Of a stretch of DNA of 64,000 bases, positions 45,064 to 56,200 are shown piece by piece. The first letter of the stretch is position 1; each line of letters begins with the position of its first letter. The notes under the pieces were generated by a model. That model was given only the letters and a program-made list of their open reading frames with translations. It searched no databases and had not been told where the DNA came from. This stretch comes from Ilyonectria destructans (Eukaryota; Ascomycota; Sordariomycetes; Hypocreales; Nectriaceae): NCBI GenBank assembly GCA_020740775.1, contig JAHEWK010000017.1:186001-250000 (forward strand), written 5' to 3'. The translations under genes were made by a program, and so were the position numbers.

Positions 45064-46440
45064 GTTAACTACTCTGCAAATTAGACAGAACGCCTACTTT
45101 GGTGGCCAAAATTGGTTATCCATAGACGGAATAGCTAAGGGCTGAAGTATTCCAACCTTTTCAGCGGCCCCTACAAACACTGCCAAGATAAGTAATCTTC
45201 ACGACGGGGTGATCACGAAGAATTCCGTCCTTCGGTTCCACTAACCCGGAGGCCGTTACGATATTTTCCCTCCAATAACTGAGCCTCTTGCCACATTTAT
45301 TAGCTTGGAATGGGAAGATCTCTGGGGGCTAAAGCTGGAGGTAATCTGTACAAGGCTAGTCGGCTTCCGGCAAGCACTTTTGCCCCTCACTCTGCCATGA
45401 AAGATACCTCGCGCCTCGTGTCGCCTCTGAGCAGAAGCGCTGTAGTTCTGGAATAAGCCCGCGGAATAGGAACCTGTACTTTTCGGATTGGTAGACTGCC
45501 GATTTTTGCCTTCGGCCCGCACACATCATTCGACCTGATGACCTGCACGAGGCCCTTGTGTGCCACGTTCGCTCAACCTGGAGAAATATTTCTTCGTTAG
45601 GATTTATCAGGATGCCAGGTTTAAGGATCCCCGTGATTTCCCCGCACACTCGGTTGCTGATATTACCCACTTTCGGCATTCGAGAAAGTACACTAGTATG
45701 CAGATTTGGAGCCTGTTGGATATGTACCCTAATAAAGGGGACTGGGATTGCAACCGAGGATACTCTTTTTAGCCTAACCAGCAATCTGACGGAGCTCTGA
45801 AGCTAAACCCCCAAGGTGATTGTTGTATTGATCCCGGATCGGTGTGTATCTTGGATAACTAGGCGTGTACTTGTTAAACCATATCCTTCTCACTACTACA
45901 GCCTAAAGGATGTACAGGGACTCAGAGCGGGGACCGGACGCAATCAAGAACTAAACATACACCCAATCAGGCAATTTCAGACAATCTGGGCTCGTGACAC
46001 CAGAAAGCCACAGCCCGGTATCTTGACAAGGGTGGATTGACCAACTTTGAAACCTTAGAAAGTGTCATCGTCATCCTAAATTGTTCGTAGTGTAAAGTGT
46101 GGAAATACTCCACTCTGAGTGGTGGAGAATTCGATGCTCTCCCTTACTGGACTGGGTAATGAGCTTGTCGCTGATGACCGTATGGATTTAGCCTGTTAGC
46201 GTTTATCCGCTTTCTTGGAGGGGATGCGGCTGTCAACACATGAGACGAATGGGGGTTCGGGGAAACGGTAATCTAGGAAAAATACCTTTCGGGATCCTCG
46301 ATATGACTTCAAAAAGCCTTCTCTTCAGATCATTGCACGCCAAACGATGGCGCCGATGAACTGTAGACCATAGAACCAGCAGCAGAGGACAAGAGCTTAG
46401 TTATCGACATGAAATACCTAGATATGTCCCGACTTCTGCT
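45064..46440. other. Intergenic, nothing recognised
   Basis: Several frames of 70-140 codons on both strands (for example minus 45356-45784) have no recognisable domain. The right edge may contain undetectable upstream remains of the GH95 gene. Confidence 0.45.
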
Positions 46441-46960
46441 CATCAGCTACCTTCAACTCAAGCAGCGTCGGTGACAGTCTCGTTAGGCTCCTGGTTGGCT
46501 ACACTTATACCAACAGCCTCTTCGACACTGACCCGCCAGCCTCTTTTCAGATCGGCGGCAACTTTGACGGCACGGCCGGCGTGGCAGAGGCATTGCTGCA
46601 GAGCCACCAGACAGTTGCGAAAGGATCTATGAATGGGACTCTATGGACGACGTATTTTGGGGACAGCATCAACAAGGTCCCGGTCATTCGGATCCTGTCG
46701 GCACTGCCAGGGGTTTGGGCGGCCAACGGCGGTGGGCAAGTCACGGGCCTGTTAGCGAGGGGCGGGTTTAAGGTAGACATAGCGTGGGACTCCAGCGCTG
46801 CGCTGGTTAATGCTACGATCAAAAGCAATATCGGTGGACTGGCTTGGATTACGCTCGGTGGCACACCGGTTGGGGAATTGAACTGCACGAGGATCAGCGC
46901 TGCAGATCAGGGGCAGGGTGTGTTTGTTCTACTGAAGGCGGCTCAGGGCAAGATATATTC
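46441..46960 (+). pseudogene. C-terminal remnant of a GH95 alpha-L-fucosidase
   Basis: The plus-strand frame reads GDSLVRLL, NSLFDTDPPASFQIGGNFDG, GVAEALLQSHQ, ILSALPGVWAANGGGQVTGL, LARGGFKVDIAW and LVNATIKSNIGG. This is the ordered C-terminal third of GH95 enzymes, which release fucose from plant xyloglucan or pectic side chains. The catalytic-loop motif FQIDGNFGG is mutated to FQIGGNFDG. Upstream, the barrel and N-terminal domain are absent, and there is no start or signal peptide. It is therefore a dead 3' fragment that once belonged to the same wall-degrading island. Confidence 0.78.
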
Positions 46961-47247
46961 AGTGATTTTAGCCTTGCTTAATAAAGCCTGTTATTCTAAC
47001 TGCAAGGCTCATTGTGTATTAAGAGGTCAGGGGACTGTAGTATATATATATCTGGAGGGGATATAAAGCTTAACAGTAAAAAGAACATTACCAATATAAT
47101 GAATAATACAGACTATATATAGGAACACCTTTAATTTTACCTTTTTCAAAATCTAGAGGATAAGATCTGAATTAACTTTATCTAAGACTCCATTTTTATA
47201 TTTCAATCTATCTGCATTTGAGCCTATAAGGCCGTCTAGTCAGCTCC

Positions 47248-48583
47248 TTAGTAGATGCTATCAATCCAAGCAGTACCACTGGGGAATAGATCAGACAGGT
47301 TTACAGCAGCTGTTGCTGTCGTTTCATACAGACGCGCCGTGGTCGTTGCACCCGCTCCCCTGTTGCTATACTCCATAAAGGTCCTTTGGAGTAGAATAAT
47401 CAAGTTAGCGTTGAAAGAACTCCGGATCCAAATTGCAAATGAGACATGGAGGAAACATACGGTGTCGCAGACGGAGCCATTGTGTCCCAACCCTTGCTAT
47501 TGATGATGTTGGACAAAGAGCAGTACTGGTAAATAACGCGAGCATCAACACCCCACGGTCGGCCGAGGTAAACGCTACCGGTGGCAGTGTATCCAGGTGC
47601 GGCTTCGATCTATATTACTTAATTAGCGTGTCATTCCTTTTGCCCTATCTTATCTAGGAATGGAAGAAAGGACCTAGGACTTACCGTCGAGTTGTTGACG
47701 ACATACCACGTTGATTCCAAAGTCGTGCTGCGATGCATTGCGGTGATGGCGCCTCCTGAGGTGGACTGGATTATACCTGAAATCAAAGTGATTAATATCA
47801 GCGACTTTAAAGTATCTCTTGTGGCTTGGCGCTTGGGGGTGGGGAAATACATTGCTCAAACCATGCCGAGGCGTCTCCAAAGATGTAGTCCACAGCGCCT
47901 AGATATGTTAGCACGAGTTCTCATATTTAGAGAGAGGGCATAGGAGACAAACCCCGGATCAGGCACTTCTTATAGTATTGATATCCTGAGTGTGCATACA
48001 GAGTGTCTAAGAAGGAATGTCAGTATACGCCAAAAGGTGTGTTTCCGTTGGCGCTAGATAATCAAACGGGATGGCCAAGTAACAGACCTTGATAACCGTA
48101 GAAACCACACCCATAGAAACTCTGCTGATTGCCGTTGCTAGTGAATGCAATTGCTTGGCTTCCCACTCCAAAAGAATTGACGACGTCGATGTTGTACATT
48201 TTGAAGTTGGTACCTCTGGCATCCACGGTGGAACTGGCTTCATCACTGCCTGCGGCTGTGGCATTTTCCGAGTGTTTGATAGTCGCTTGATTACTAGTAT
48301 AGGAGGAAGTGTCCGCCGTGTAGCCGTAAAGTGTCAAGGAACCCTTGTAAGCGTTGATAACGACTGGCTCTTCGTAAGTGCCGGGGAAAATGAAGATGCA
48401 GGCTGTCGAAGAGGAGTTGCCTGTTCCTAAGCCGCTGATAGCAGCGCTGAGCGAGCTGTACTGGCTCGAAGTCGCGCCAGAGGCCTTGACAGTGAGACAT
48501 CCACTGGGGGTGGATGTTCTTGAGCTGCAAGAAACCCCTAGAACAGCGAAAGAAAGGGCAAGGGATAGGACTTGGGACTTCAT
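47248..48583 (-). CDS. Secreted pectin methylesterase (CE8), copy 1
   Basis: Six exons (48583-48088, 48006-47953, 47898-47851, 47776-47685, 47609-47461, 47383-47248) give 324 residues. The signal peptide is MKSQVLSLALSFAVLGVSC. The right-handed beta-helix carries the family motifs split by introns: GFYGYQDTLYAH (Gln and Asp of the active site), GAVDYIFGDASAWFE (second catalytic Asp) and YLGRPWGVDARVIY (Arg/Trp). The C-terminus is TAWIDSIY. It removes methyl groups from homogalacturonan outside the cell, preparing it for polygalacturonases. The last intron ends AAG (junction 47383), giving ATPTFMEYSNRGAG. It lies 1.8 kb from the GH28 gene at 50349 in divergent orientation. A CCTCCAA core (minus strand) lies at 49027-49033. 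Confidence 0.92.
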
Positions 48584-49897
48584 CCTTGCTACTTCGAGTT
48601 GAGCTTGGTGTCTTGAGTTTTGATGAAAAGATTTGGGCTGATATAGAAATATCACAGCTGGAAAGGTGGGGAAAGTATGCGGCGGAGATATTGGCGAAGA
48701 GACCAGTTGCATTTACGACGGCTTCACAAGCCCAGGGTGATAACTGTATGTCCAAGGTGAACAGAGCCTGCATAAGGAACCATTCCATTTACCCGGATCT
48801 AGCAAAAGGATGTACCCGGGGGTTGACTAACCTTGCCTCAAAGGCCTTGGAGAGGGGGGCATCCTTTAGCTCCCAGTAGAGCTTGCGATTGCGTGTGCTA
48901 AAGTCAGCCCCCTGGGTAGGCAAATTTATCCCAGCTATTTTCCTTTCCTTTAATTTCCACCTATTAGTTATAACAATCACATCTGTTTTATGCAAGCCTT
49001 AGCTCTTCATCAAGCTTATTGGGCGGTTGGAGGGAAGTAGTCAACACCTTAAAGCGCCCGTGACGGCTTATGTCCGGATCCTGGTAACTCAAGCACCGGC
49101 TAAAGGTGCCGAAAGGCCCGTGACGAGATGATCAGGTGAGCATGATACTTGTCAGATGGAGGGATCCGGTCCGGCAGAGATGAATAAGGAAGCGGGGGTC
49201 TCGGAGACGGTAGATGAAGGAAATCCCTCGCCGGTCAAGATGATGAACAATACAGTCAATCCATCAGTCACAACGACGTTATTAAGGTCGTAATTAACGT
49301 CAATTCAATCAGCCTATTTTGGCCCTATCTGATCGTACATTTCGCTGTGCTGCAGGCACCCAACTCAGACCGTCAGACCCCACTTACAGAGTCACGAGAT
49401 CTGACAATACTTCACTCACGCTTGTAACCGCCAAATCTCATTGTCTGTTGTGGACATCGCCCACCTCAATTACGTCGTTTCCGTTCGTTGGTATAGGAAG
49501 CGGAAACTCAAAAACTGACCCAACTTATCGGTCCACAAGCTAAATCTAGGCAACCCCTTGGCCTATGGCTTCCTATATTCAGTGGATGGAATATTTCTTA
49601 GTGAATATGGACTAGTTGAACCCGCTAACTCGAGTAATGACTTCCGAGGCTCGCCAGCCTCTAGCTCTTCGTGTTATGCAGATCCTTCCCCAGCTGGAGC
49701 CCCGGATAATATGGCCTCGTATTATCCTGGGAAAACGACTTTCCCTTGGGGAGGGAATGCACCTGGGGAATGAGCTAACCCTAATATGTGTGACGTTAAT
49801 GAGCCTGTGGGTTTGGGCATCTGCGTCAGGCCACAGCTAATCGATGGCAGCAGCAATGAGTTATTCGTATGCCACCTCTAGTCCGGTACTAATGAAT

Positions 49898-49906
49898 TCC
49901 ACCAAT
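49898..49906 (+). promoter_or_regulatory. Galacturonic-acid response element (distal copy)
   Basis: TCCACCAAT, an exact match to the TCCNCCAAT element bound by the GaaR regulator in Botrytis/Aspergillus, 443 bp before the GH28 start codon. Confidence 0.55.
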
Positions 49907-50129
49907 GCGTATGAAGGGACGGGGTCTTAGCGAGGTTTCAAACACACCGGATACACAAGCCAACTTTTAGCGCGAATACACCGGTGCCGAGTCCCGAACC
50001 GATTCATTGGAACATGAAGGCAGATATTGAACGAAGCAAGAAAATCTACGTTCTCTATTGCCGTAGTTTCTGTTCAGGCAATTCTGGAATATGCCTTGTT
50101 TTGCCTTTCATGCGCCGGCGCCAACAAAT

Positions 50130-50138
50130 TCCACCAAT
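50130..50138 (+). promoter_or_regulatory. Galacturonic-acid response element (proximal copy)
   Basis: A second exact TCCACCAAT, 211 bp before the GH28 start codon and 232 bp after the first, in the same orientation. Both copies sit in an AATTCCACCAAT context. Confidence 0.6.
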
Positions 50139-50262
50139 ATTCTTTTTGTCTTGAATGGATATGACGAACAGTTCAATTGGTAGTACGCCCGATCCAGGAG
50201 CCCACTCTTAAATGAGGTTACAGTTATATTATCTCGTAATACAATTTAAAGGAGACAATGCA

Positions 50263-50268
50263 TATAAG
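50263..50268 (+). promoter_or_regulatory. TATA-like box of the GH28 gene
   Basis: TATAAG within GCATATAAGTACC, 81-86 bp upstream of the ATG at 50349. Confidence 0.45.
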
Positions 50269-50348
50269 TACCTTAGTCTTACCATCTGTGTTATCAAAGT
50301 GATAGTCTCGTTTAGAACACCAGCATCCATCCTCTATAATCTCCCAAC

Positions 50349-51658
50349 ATGTTGTCTAATTGTTTTCTCAGGTCAGCTGCTGCGGCATATCTCATTGGTC
50401 TGACAACGGCCGAACCCATTCCCGCCATCCCGGACGGTGTCCGACTAAACCCACGAGCTTCTACTTGCACTCCTCAGGCGGGCGGCTCGTCCACTGTGGA
50501 CGATGTCCCGGCCATCCAATCCGCTATCAAGGCTTGTCCCAGCGGCATCATCGTCATCCCTAGTGGCAAGACTTATCATATCAACAGCCAGCTCTCCTTT
50601 GCTGGCTGCAGTGGCTGCACCTTGCAGCTCAATGGCGAGCTCTCTGCATCGACTGACTTTGATTACTGGAACGCTAAGGGGGAAATCATCCACCTCCAAA
50701 ACATCAACGGTGCTACCATCACTGGCTCGGGAACTATCAACGGCAATGGCCAGGCGAGTTGTATGTCTTACGAGCCACTTTATTGACGAACACTCCATAA
50801 AATAGCTATTACATCCGGCAGAGAACAGAGGCTGACTCCAGTGTAGGGGATTACATCATCACCAACACCACTTACAAACGTCCATACTTGATCCGCGTCG
50901 ATGGCTCCACTAACATCAAGATGAGCGGAATTACTATCAAAGATTCACCCAGTTTTCACGTCGTCACCGGTGGCAACTCTAAGAATGTTGTCTATTCTGG
51001 CTTGACCCTTCACTCTGTCAGTAGCTCGTCTAATGTCGCTCACAATACGGACGGTTTCGACATCGGTCCAGCCTCGTACGTCACAGTCGAAAATACCAAG
51101 GTCACCAACGACGACGACTGTGTCGTTCTCAAGCCTGGTGCCAGTTATGTTACGACTTCAGGTGTGACTTGTATAGGCTCACACGGCCTGTCGATCGGCA
51201 GCTTGGCTGGGGGCGCAGGCTCGGACGACATTGTGACAAACAGCATCTTCAAAAACTGCACCATGAGCGGTTCAACAAAGGCCGCCGGCATCAAATACTA
51301 CCCAGGCGGTTCAACCCACGGGACTGGGAGCGTCTCCAATGTCACCTGGCAGGACATCATCTGCGACTCGTGCGACTACGCCATTCAAATCGCGACATGT
51401 TACTCGTCCACTTCAGCCGCTTGCTTGGCAAACCCATCGACGGGCCAAATCAGTGACGTAGTCTTCTCTGGATTCTCCGGCACCACATCTGGGCACTACA
51501 AAGACGTTGTAGCCAATGTCGACTGTTCTGTGGATGGTACATGTGGAATCAAAATTGAGGACTTTACTGTCCAGGCGCCTGACGGAGCGGATGAGGTTCT
51601 CTGTGCTAATAGCCCGAGCAATCTTGGTGTGACTTGCACCACAGGCGCTTCTGGATAG
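50349..51658 (+). CDS. Secreted GH28 pectinase (polygalacturonase / xylogalacturonan hydrolase type)
   Basis: Two exons (50349-50760 and 50847-51658) give 407 residues; the 86-nt intron splits GNGQASWDYI with a GTATGT donor, CTGAC branch and TAG acceptor. A signal peptide (MLSNCFLRSAAAAYLIGL, cut near AEP) precedes the GH28 parallel beta-helix: the catalytic signatures NTDGFDIG, NDDDCVVLKPG and GSHGLSIGSLAGG are present. The fourth motif, normally RIK, reads AGIKYYPGG, so the Arg is replaced. Disulfide cysteines are seen at CSGC, CDSC and the C-terminal VTC. It cleaves the galacturonan backbone outside the cell; the altered RIK region and the GSHG loop point to a subfamily other than plain endo-polygalacturonase, such as xylogalacturonan hydrolase (inference). 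Two upstream TCCACCAAT elements suggest galacturonate induction. Confidence 0.9.
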
Positions 51659-53277
51659 ATTTTAAGCCAACTGTAGGCATTGGGAAGCAGATAGTGAATT
51701 AACAGTGTGATTTCCGTTATATATCCAGAGCTCACCGAACTCTCGCCGTTCCTCACATATTTCTCTGCATGTTTTTAAATGAGAGTACACCGTCTGTTTT
51801 TAGTGAAATATTTCAATACAACTTCTCAAAGTAATATTATATGTAAAATATCAAGAGGTTAGTGTGCCCTAGTACACACATACCCAGAGGGGGGACTAGA
51901 AGCTCAACAGTAAAAAAAAACACCAACAATAGGATCAACAATAGCTCTTTGATTTATAGTTTCCCTACCCGGACGTCTTTCAACCTACCTCTTGAATCCA
52001 GCGGTATCGAGCCGCAACACCATAAACGTACAAAATGAATGCTACGGTTTATCTACAGCTAAGTCGATATCGGGCTAGTGTCGAGGTGACATCCACGGAT
52101 GTTGAACTGTCAGCTGATCACGACGAGGTATTGCTTTTGACTCAGCCGTGTGTGGCGGCTCCAACTGACGTCTGGACTAGACTCATGAGAGAGCACCATT
52201 GAACGGGATTGAAGTCGCCCAGTTTACCAGCTCCAGAATCTTGCATACTACAAGTGACAGCAAGGAGGACGGCGAAATAGCCCGCCTTAGTCTGCCCTTA
52301 ACAAACATGGCGGAGGGGATCGTGGGATGGGAGTCTCAAAATGATCTAGAAATGCCTCTGAACTTTGCAAAGACGAAAAAGTGGTGCCTGGTTGGTTGCG
52401 TACTCAATTGCTGCTGGGCTTGCAGGGTCAGCCGAGCCGACCAGGGTTCTTGTTACTGAAGGAGGCATTATTGCCTTTTGGTATGAAAGATGATGTGTGA
52501 GGGAGGGAAAGAGCCAGGGCTCGGCTTCTTGAGCCAACTAGCAGCTTATATATTCATACAGGTTTAACTTTTCCAAGCTGAAAAGCTTGATATTTGGTCA
52601 TCGTGGAAGCATTGGGTAGGAAATGCTTGAATTGTGTATAAAATTGTGTTTTTTGACCTTGTGCCGGCAACTTACTCACCTTGAGGGAGCAGACAGAAGT
52701 TAGATTAGTTCATCGCCGCTGCCTTGCATCCTAGCTTGCACAGGGGACGCAAACCGCAAGCGGTTTGCCCAATAGAGCCTCGAGGAACGAAGCTTGATTT
52801 AGGCAAACCAAAAGTTTCAAGGTATTGTAATATACAGGTTCTTGTTGTGTGCGAAGCGCTACTGTGCTCTTCCGAATGCTCGTGCCGATCCCCTCTCGGC
52901 GAAAAGATCACTTGAGCGCTCTGTCTGACCTTGCATGTCTTCGCCGTCACAGCTCCTCAAATGCGGCAAGGTGGAGACGCTTGTGCTGTCATAGTACCAT
53001 TCGTCGGGTTAGTATGCAGGGCGTCTTCTTGCTCTCCATCACAGCACGGCGCTGCAGATGACTTGAGACTTGCATGAGCCGTCAAGGGTCTTATTGGACA
53101 GAGTTGTGCGACGTTCGGAATTCAAGAGACCGACCTGAACCCGAATGAAAATGTTGATCATTGGGCAGCGGCGATTCTTCCCCGCCTCAGTGTATCGGAC
53201 GGCTGAGAAGGCGACAAAGACCGTTCACGCCAGATCACACTTCCCAAACGTCAAGCCGCCGGTATATAGCAGCTTAT
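51659..53277. other. Intergenic with a transporter relic
   Basis: No intact gene. It contains the transporter-like fragment listed at 52200-52410. A segment near 51880-51940 (AGAAGCTCAACAGTAAAAA) resembles 47050-47090 (ATAAAGCTTAACAGTAAAAA), probably a short dispersed repeat. Confidence 0.45.
52200..52410 (+). pseudogene. N-terminal remnant of an MFS drug-type transporter
   Basis: The frame contains GIVGWESQNDLEMPLNFAKTKKW, split here as GIVGWESQND and LEMPLNFAKTKKW, the cytosolic text that precedes helix 1 in fungal drug/multidrug MFS transporters (xxWxxxxDPExPxNWxxxxKW). The following helix is lost by divergence or frameshift, and a stop closes the frame at 52459. Only this short signature supports the call. 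Confidence 0.45.
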
Positions 53278-56200
53278 ATGTCCATCCTAGTCGTCTTCGT
53301 CGCCCTCGTCGGTCTACCCACCGTCAAAGCGGCCGACTGGTGGGATGACTTCTCCAACAATCTGGCGACGGACCTTGCGCCCTTGCTGTCGCTCTTTGGC
53401 GAGCAGATCACCAAGCAGTACCTCAGCGAGAGCATCACCTACCTCGACTACTTTATCTTCGCCATAGCGCCCATGGGCATCTTGACTGCCGTCGTATCCG
53501 CCATCCGCGTCTGCGGCAGCCCGTCCCTCCGCGCCCTCATCGGTCGGGCCCAGGAAGGAGGCGGCAGCGCAGAAGCTGAGCTCTGTTCCTCGACCAGCTG
53601 GGACGTTTGCGAGCTGTTCAACAATGGAGGGATTGCTAGGGTCTTTGGTCGTCCCAAGATCTTGGAGATCGTCTACAAGAGGGAGGGCTTGACGCACGAG
53701 CCGAGGGTATACACGTTCCGGCAGTACATGGACACTCCCAATGGGAAACAGGAATGGATCGCGTCCAAGGCCAACGCACCCGAAGGTCCACGGGATATGG
53801 AGACCGCAGCCGGGTCCACGAAGGACATGTTTGCACCGAATTTGTCTCTCAACGTCGGCATCAAAAAGCCACACAAGCTCGTCCCCCCGGCCATCGCCGT
53901 TGTTGGATTGATATTGCAAGTGGGCGTCATAGCTTTTGCCGTAGTCGTCACCTATTACCTCGAGTGGGAAAAGGAAGGGCAACTTCCAGGTCCATATGCT
54001 GGACCTAGCTTTATCGGCGGGACGATTCTCCTGTTCGTTGGTATCTACCTCTGCGCGTACGTCATCGGTCAGAGCACGGAGGAGCACGTTTTTGAGCGTC
54101 ATGGGCAGCACTCGACTTTGTACTGGCTGCAGCCCGGGGGCCAGGTCCTCGGCGACCAGACCTTCGGCTTGTTTGCCTACAGCGACAACGCGGATCCCCT
54201 CCAGCAATATACAACCTCTTGGAAAGGAGCATCGAACCGTTCGCAACCCGCGGTCTGGGGCGTCGTTGGCATCACCCTGTTCGGCTTCGTCTTCCAGTTC
54301 GTCGGATTAAGAGGGATTCACTCCGCGATCTCCGTTGCCCAACTTGGAGCCATCATGGTTATGAGCGCCGCGCGAGCCGCCCTGCGCATGCAACGACTGA
54401 AGGCAGACAGCAATTGTCTCGCCCGCTGCGGCCAGGACGTCCTTGGTCACGAACTAGACTGGCTTGCACTTGACATGGGCAAGAAGGATATCGATGGAGG
54501 ATTGGGTTCCTCTTCCTCGGCGCCAGGCAACCCAGAGCTCACTCGGCATCACTACTGGAGATTCTCGGGCTCGGCGGACGGGGTATCCTTTAAGAAGCCG
54601 CCGACCCCTGCGAACGACGGCGCCCGTGCTGCTCGGAATCTCTGGGCATATCGGACCCAGCTCGCACAGCTGACAGCATCGCCGCTCCCTCATGTCAAGA
54701 TGTCCCCAGCCCAAAACTTCGAGGCAGAGATGGTACAAGTCAGACGCATGGCATGGGGTCTCGCAAACGCCATTGAAGCCGTTGGCAACTTAGTGTACTC
54801 CAAAGCCACACTAAGTTTTCCAACGCCACATGCCACGAACAATTGCCATTGGAGTTTCAAGTGCAACATTCGGCACAAGGAGTCGCCACTCATGCCTAAG
54901 ATTGAAACCGATTACACAACCAAGTCAGCGGATGCCGTCCTCTATTTAAAGTTGCATCGGGACGTCAATGATCCAAAGGAGGCGAGAAGTTTATGGAAAC
55001 TTGATCAAAAAGAAGCCATAGAGGCAATTCTTGGGCTATGGATATGGTCTCTCAAGTCGGACACTGACCGCGCTGCCGGTTTCAGTGGCCAGGTGATAAG
55101 ATCATCGGGAGTTCCAATATCCAAGATCGTTTCCACCGATCCGGATAACCCGATCCAGAGAATGGAACAGTGGTGGCAGGACCAAGCCAGCCCGCCTTAC
55201 TGCTACGCTGCTGAACTCAAGGGCAACGGTGTCCGGGATCCAAATACCATTTGGAACGTTTCAATTTCTTCGGGCAAAAGAGTCCTTAGACGCTTCTCAG
55301 ACCAATACGACCACCGCAACGCCTGCACGCGACTCTTTGGTTGGCATAGTGCTCGAGCCGAGGACCCCCCAATCACCTCTGTCTGGTTGACGGAGCCGCC
55401 AAGTACTCTTGTTGAGTCCTGTGCTCAGGAGATCTTTGCCTCGTTCTTTAGAGACATAATGGGCATTGTCGATGACATTGGCAAAGTCGACGTTCAAGTG
55501 GTGCAGGGCAAGTGTCGCCTATCGAACCGTCTGGTGTCCGACGTTCTTCAAACATTCGCCGACTCAGAGCTCGGGTCGAGGCACGACGGTCTCTTGTGCA
55601 TCGCTTCATCAATTCTGGCATACGAGACTCGGACAAAGCGAACATCTCTAATGGCTGCCGCGGAGAGCGGGAGCCTCGATGCGGTCGCCCTCCTGCTCCA
55701 GGCTGGTCATAAGGCAGGGGCGGAGCTGAATGCCCAGAACATCAAAGGACAGACCGCCCTCTCGCTTGCGGCTGCAAATGGTAACGAGGGAGTCGCGAGG
55801 AGGCTACTCGAGGAGAACGGCGTTCAGGTGGACCTGCAAGACCTCGGGGGTCGGACTGGCCTGTGGTGGGCTGCTGCGAACGGGCACAGCGAAGTCGTCA
55901 GACTCCTCGTCAAGAATGGAGGAGCCGACTTCAAACAGCCTGACCATGACGGGCGGACGCCGGTCATAGCAGCCGTCGAGAACTGGCATGACACGGTGGT
56001 CGGGACGCTTTTTGCGCTCCCCCGACGTCAGGACTTTACAACATTGCAGCGCCTTGTGGGACTAGAAAATCCAGAGTAAGCAGAAAGAACGAGTCCGATG
56101 CGGATCCCAGACCAGTCGCTCACAAACAATTACGTAGGCAAGAACAAAAGGCGAATGACTTCTTCAAAAACTACCACGAGTTCGTTCACCGTCAGAGACA

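Larger units (their letters stand above)
48584..50348. other. Divergent promoter of pectin methylesterase and GH28 genes
   Basis: 1.8 kb shared upstream region. No coding sequence is supported. Two exact TCCACCAAT elements and a TATA-like sequence are on the GH28 side. A TTGGAGG core is on the pectin methylesterase side. A near-palindromic ACGACGTTATTAAGGTCGT segment occurs near 49273-49291. Confidence 0.55.

Noticed and set aside
47050..51940. LTR pair formed by the similar segments at 47050-47090 and 51880-51940
   Set aside because: Similarity is limited to a few tens of bases around AAGCTTAACAGTAAAAA, with intact genes between. It is better explained as a short dispersed repeat.
53161..53277. 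An N-terminal extension of the ankyrin protein from 53161
   Set aside because: The first codon is TTG and the extension is basic and unstructured. The ATG at 53278 gives a proper signal peptide.
53314..54246. A 310-codon minus-strand frame
   Set aside because: Antisense shadow of the ankyrin-pseudosubtilase gene.
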